DNA of 64,000 nucleotides from DASQPR01 sp963724705. GTDB taxonomy: Bacteria; Actinomycetota; Actinomycetes; Mycobacteriales; Micromonosporaceae. The position numbers and the translations under genes are program-made. The DNA is taken from NCBI GenBank assembly GCA_963724705.1, contig CAVRVS010000004.1, forward strand, positions 1 through 64,000, in the 5' to 3' direction. This document shows, piece after piece, positions 63,820 to 64,000 of the stretch (position 1 is the stretch's first letter; every line of letters starts with the position of its first letter). The notes under the pieces were generated by a model that was given only the letters and a program-made list of their open reading frames with translations, was not told the DNA's origin and made no database searches.

Positions 63820-64000
63820 CCACGCGACAGCGCGGCCACCGGCCAACGTCTCCGACACTCACCCCACCGATCTTCACCAGAGCGGGCCGGATTTTCGGCA
63901 GGGGCGCCGTCGGCGGCGTGATCAGAGTCGACACTCACCGCGACACGCTCGCCGCCGCCGCGGTCTCCGCGATCGGCCAGCGCTAGGCAACACGAACCTG
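63820..64000. other. Window end, no supported gene
   Basis: The last 180 bases contain open but short frames on both strands. None can be assigned without sequence beyond the window. Confidence 0.4.

Overview
The window is GC-rich chromosomal DNA from an actinobacterium. Signs of this are the DesK/NarL-type signalling protein, a principal-type (HrdD/SigB-like) sigma factor, an ECF sigma factor with a membrane partner, an Acg-type nitroreductase, F420/PPOX-type enzymes, TreT-like trehalose synthase, heterotetrameric sarcosine oxidase, frequent GTG starts and ATGA/GTGA overlaps. I cannot name a genus. No tRNA, rRNA or CRISPR array was seen.

Layout. (1) 1-14.2 kb is a patchwork accessory region. 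It holds a histidine kinase fused in frame to its response regulator, a gene split by an in-frame TAG, a decayed IS256-family element joined to an IS110-family element, an EthD protein, a frameshifted PhzF, several actinobacterial hypotheticals, a nucleotidyltransferase, an integrase cut off by an IS256 fragment, and a frameshifted secreted protein. (2) 15-22.5 kb is a beta-galactoside locus: ABC importer (two permeases plus Tat lipoprotein binding protein), divergent GH42 beta-galactosidase (frameshifted), DeoR regulator, galT and a possible galK stub. (3) 22.5-40.3 kb is mixed: gene remnants (Tat protein, IlvD/EDD, IS6-family, SRPBCC), two sigma factor genes, SMP-30, a PPOX pseudogene, Acg nitroreductase, a cyclic-nucleotide-binding protein, SnoaL proteins and an Rrf2 regulator. 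(4) 40.7-48.2 kb is a non-phosphorylating L-fucose pathway: fuconate dehydratase, GntR regulator, sugar ABC importer, SDR, remnant aldo-keto reductase and lactonase-type amidohydrolase. (5) 48.4-60.7 kb is a methylated-amine pathway that could take glycine betaine to glycine: Rieske oxygenase, ferredoxin reductase, Rieske ferredoxin, dimethylglycine oxidase, soxBDAG, a C-terminal glyA remnant, and IclR and GntR regulators. (6) The end carries a trehalose synthase-like glycosyltransferase between two copies of a dispersed repeat.

Two features cut across the window. First, a roughly 0.4-kb sequence occurs in four near-complete copies (about 3.15, 36.6, 61.0 and 63.4 kb) and one partial copy (39.8 kb). 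It has no conserved reading frame through its core. One end always carries the inverted repeat TGACCTC/GAGGTCA, and ribosome-binding-site-like sequences occur on both strands. I do not recognise it, and it is the best candidate for something undescribed. Second, at least ten genes that look otherwise intact, many inside well-ordered operons, need one to three single-base frame corrections. Either the sequence has indel errors or this is a genome in active decay. The truncated genes (integrase, glyA, IlvD, AKR, IS6, methyltransferase) are real rearrangements in either case.
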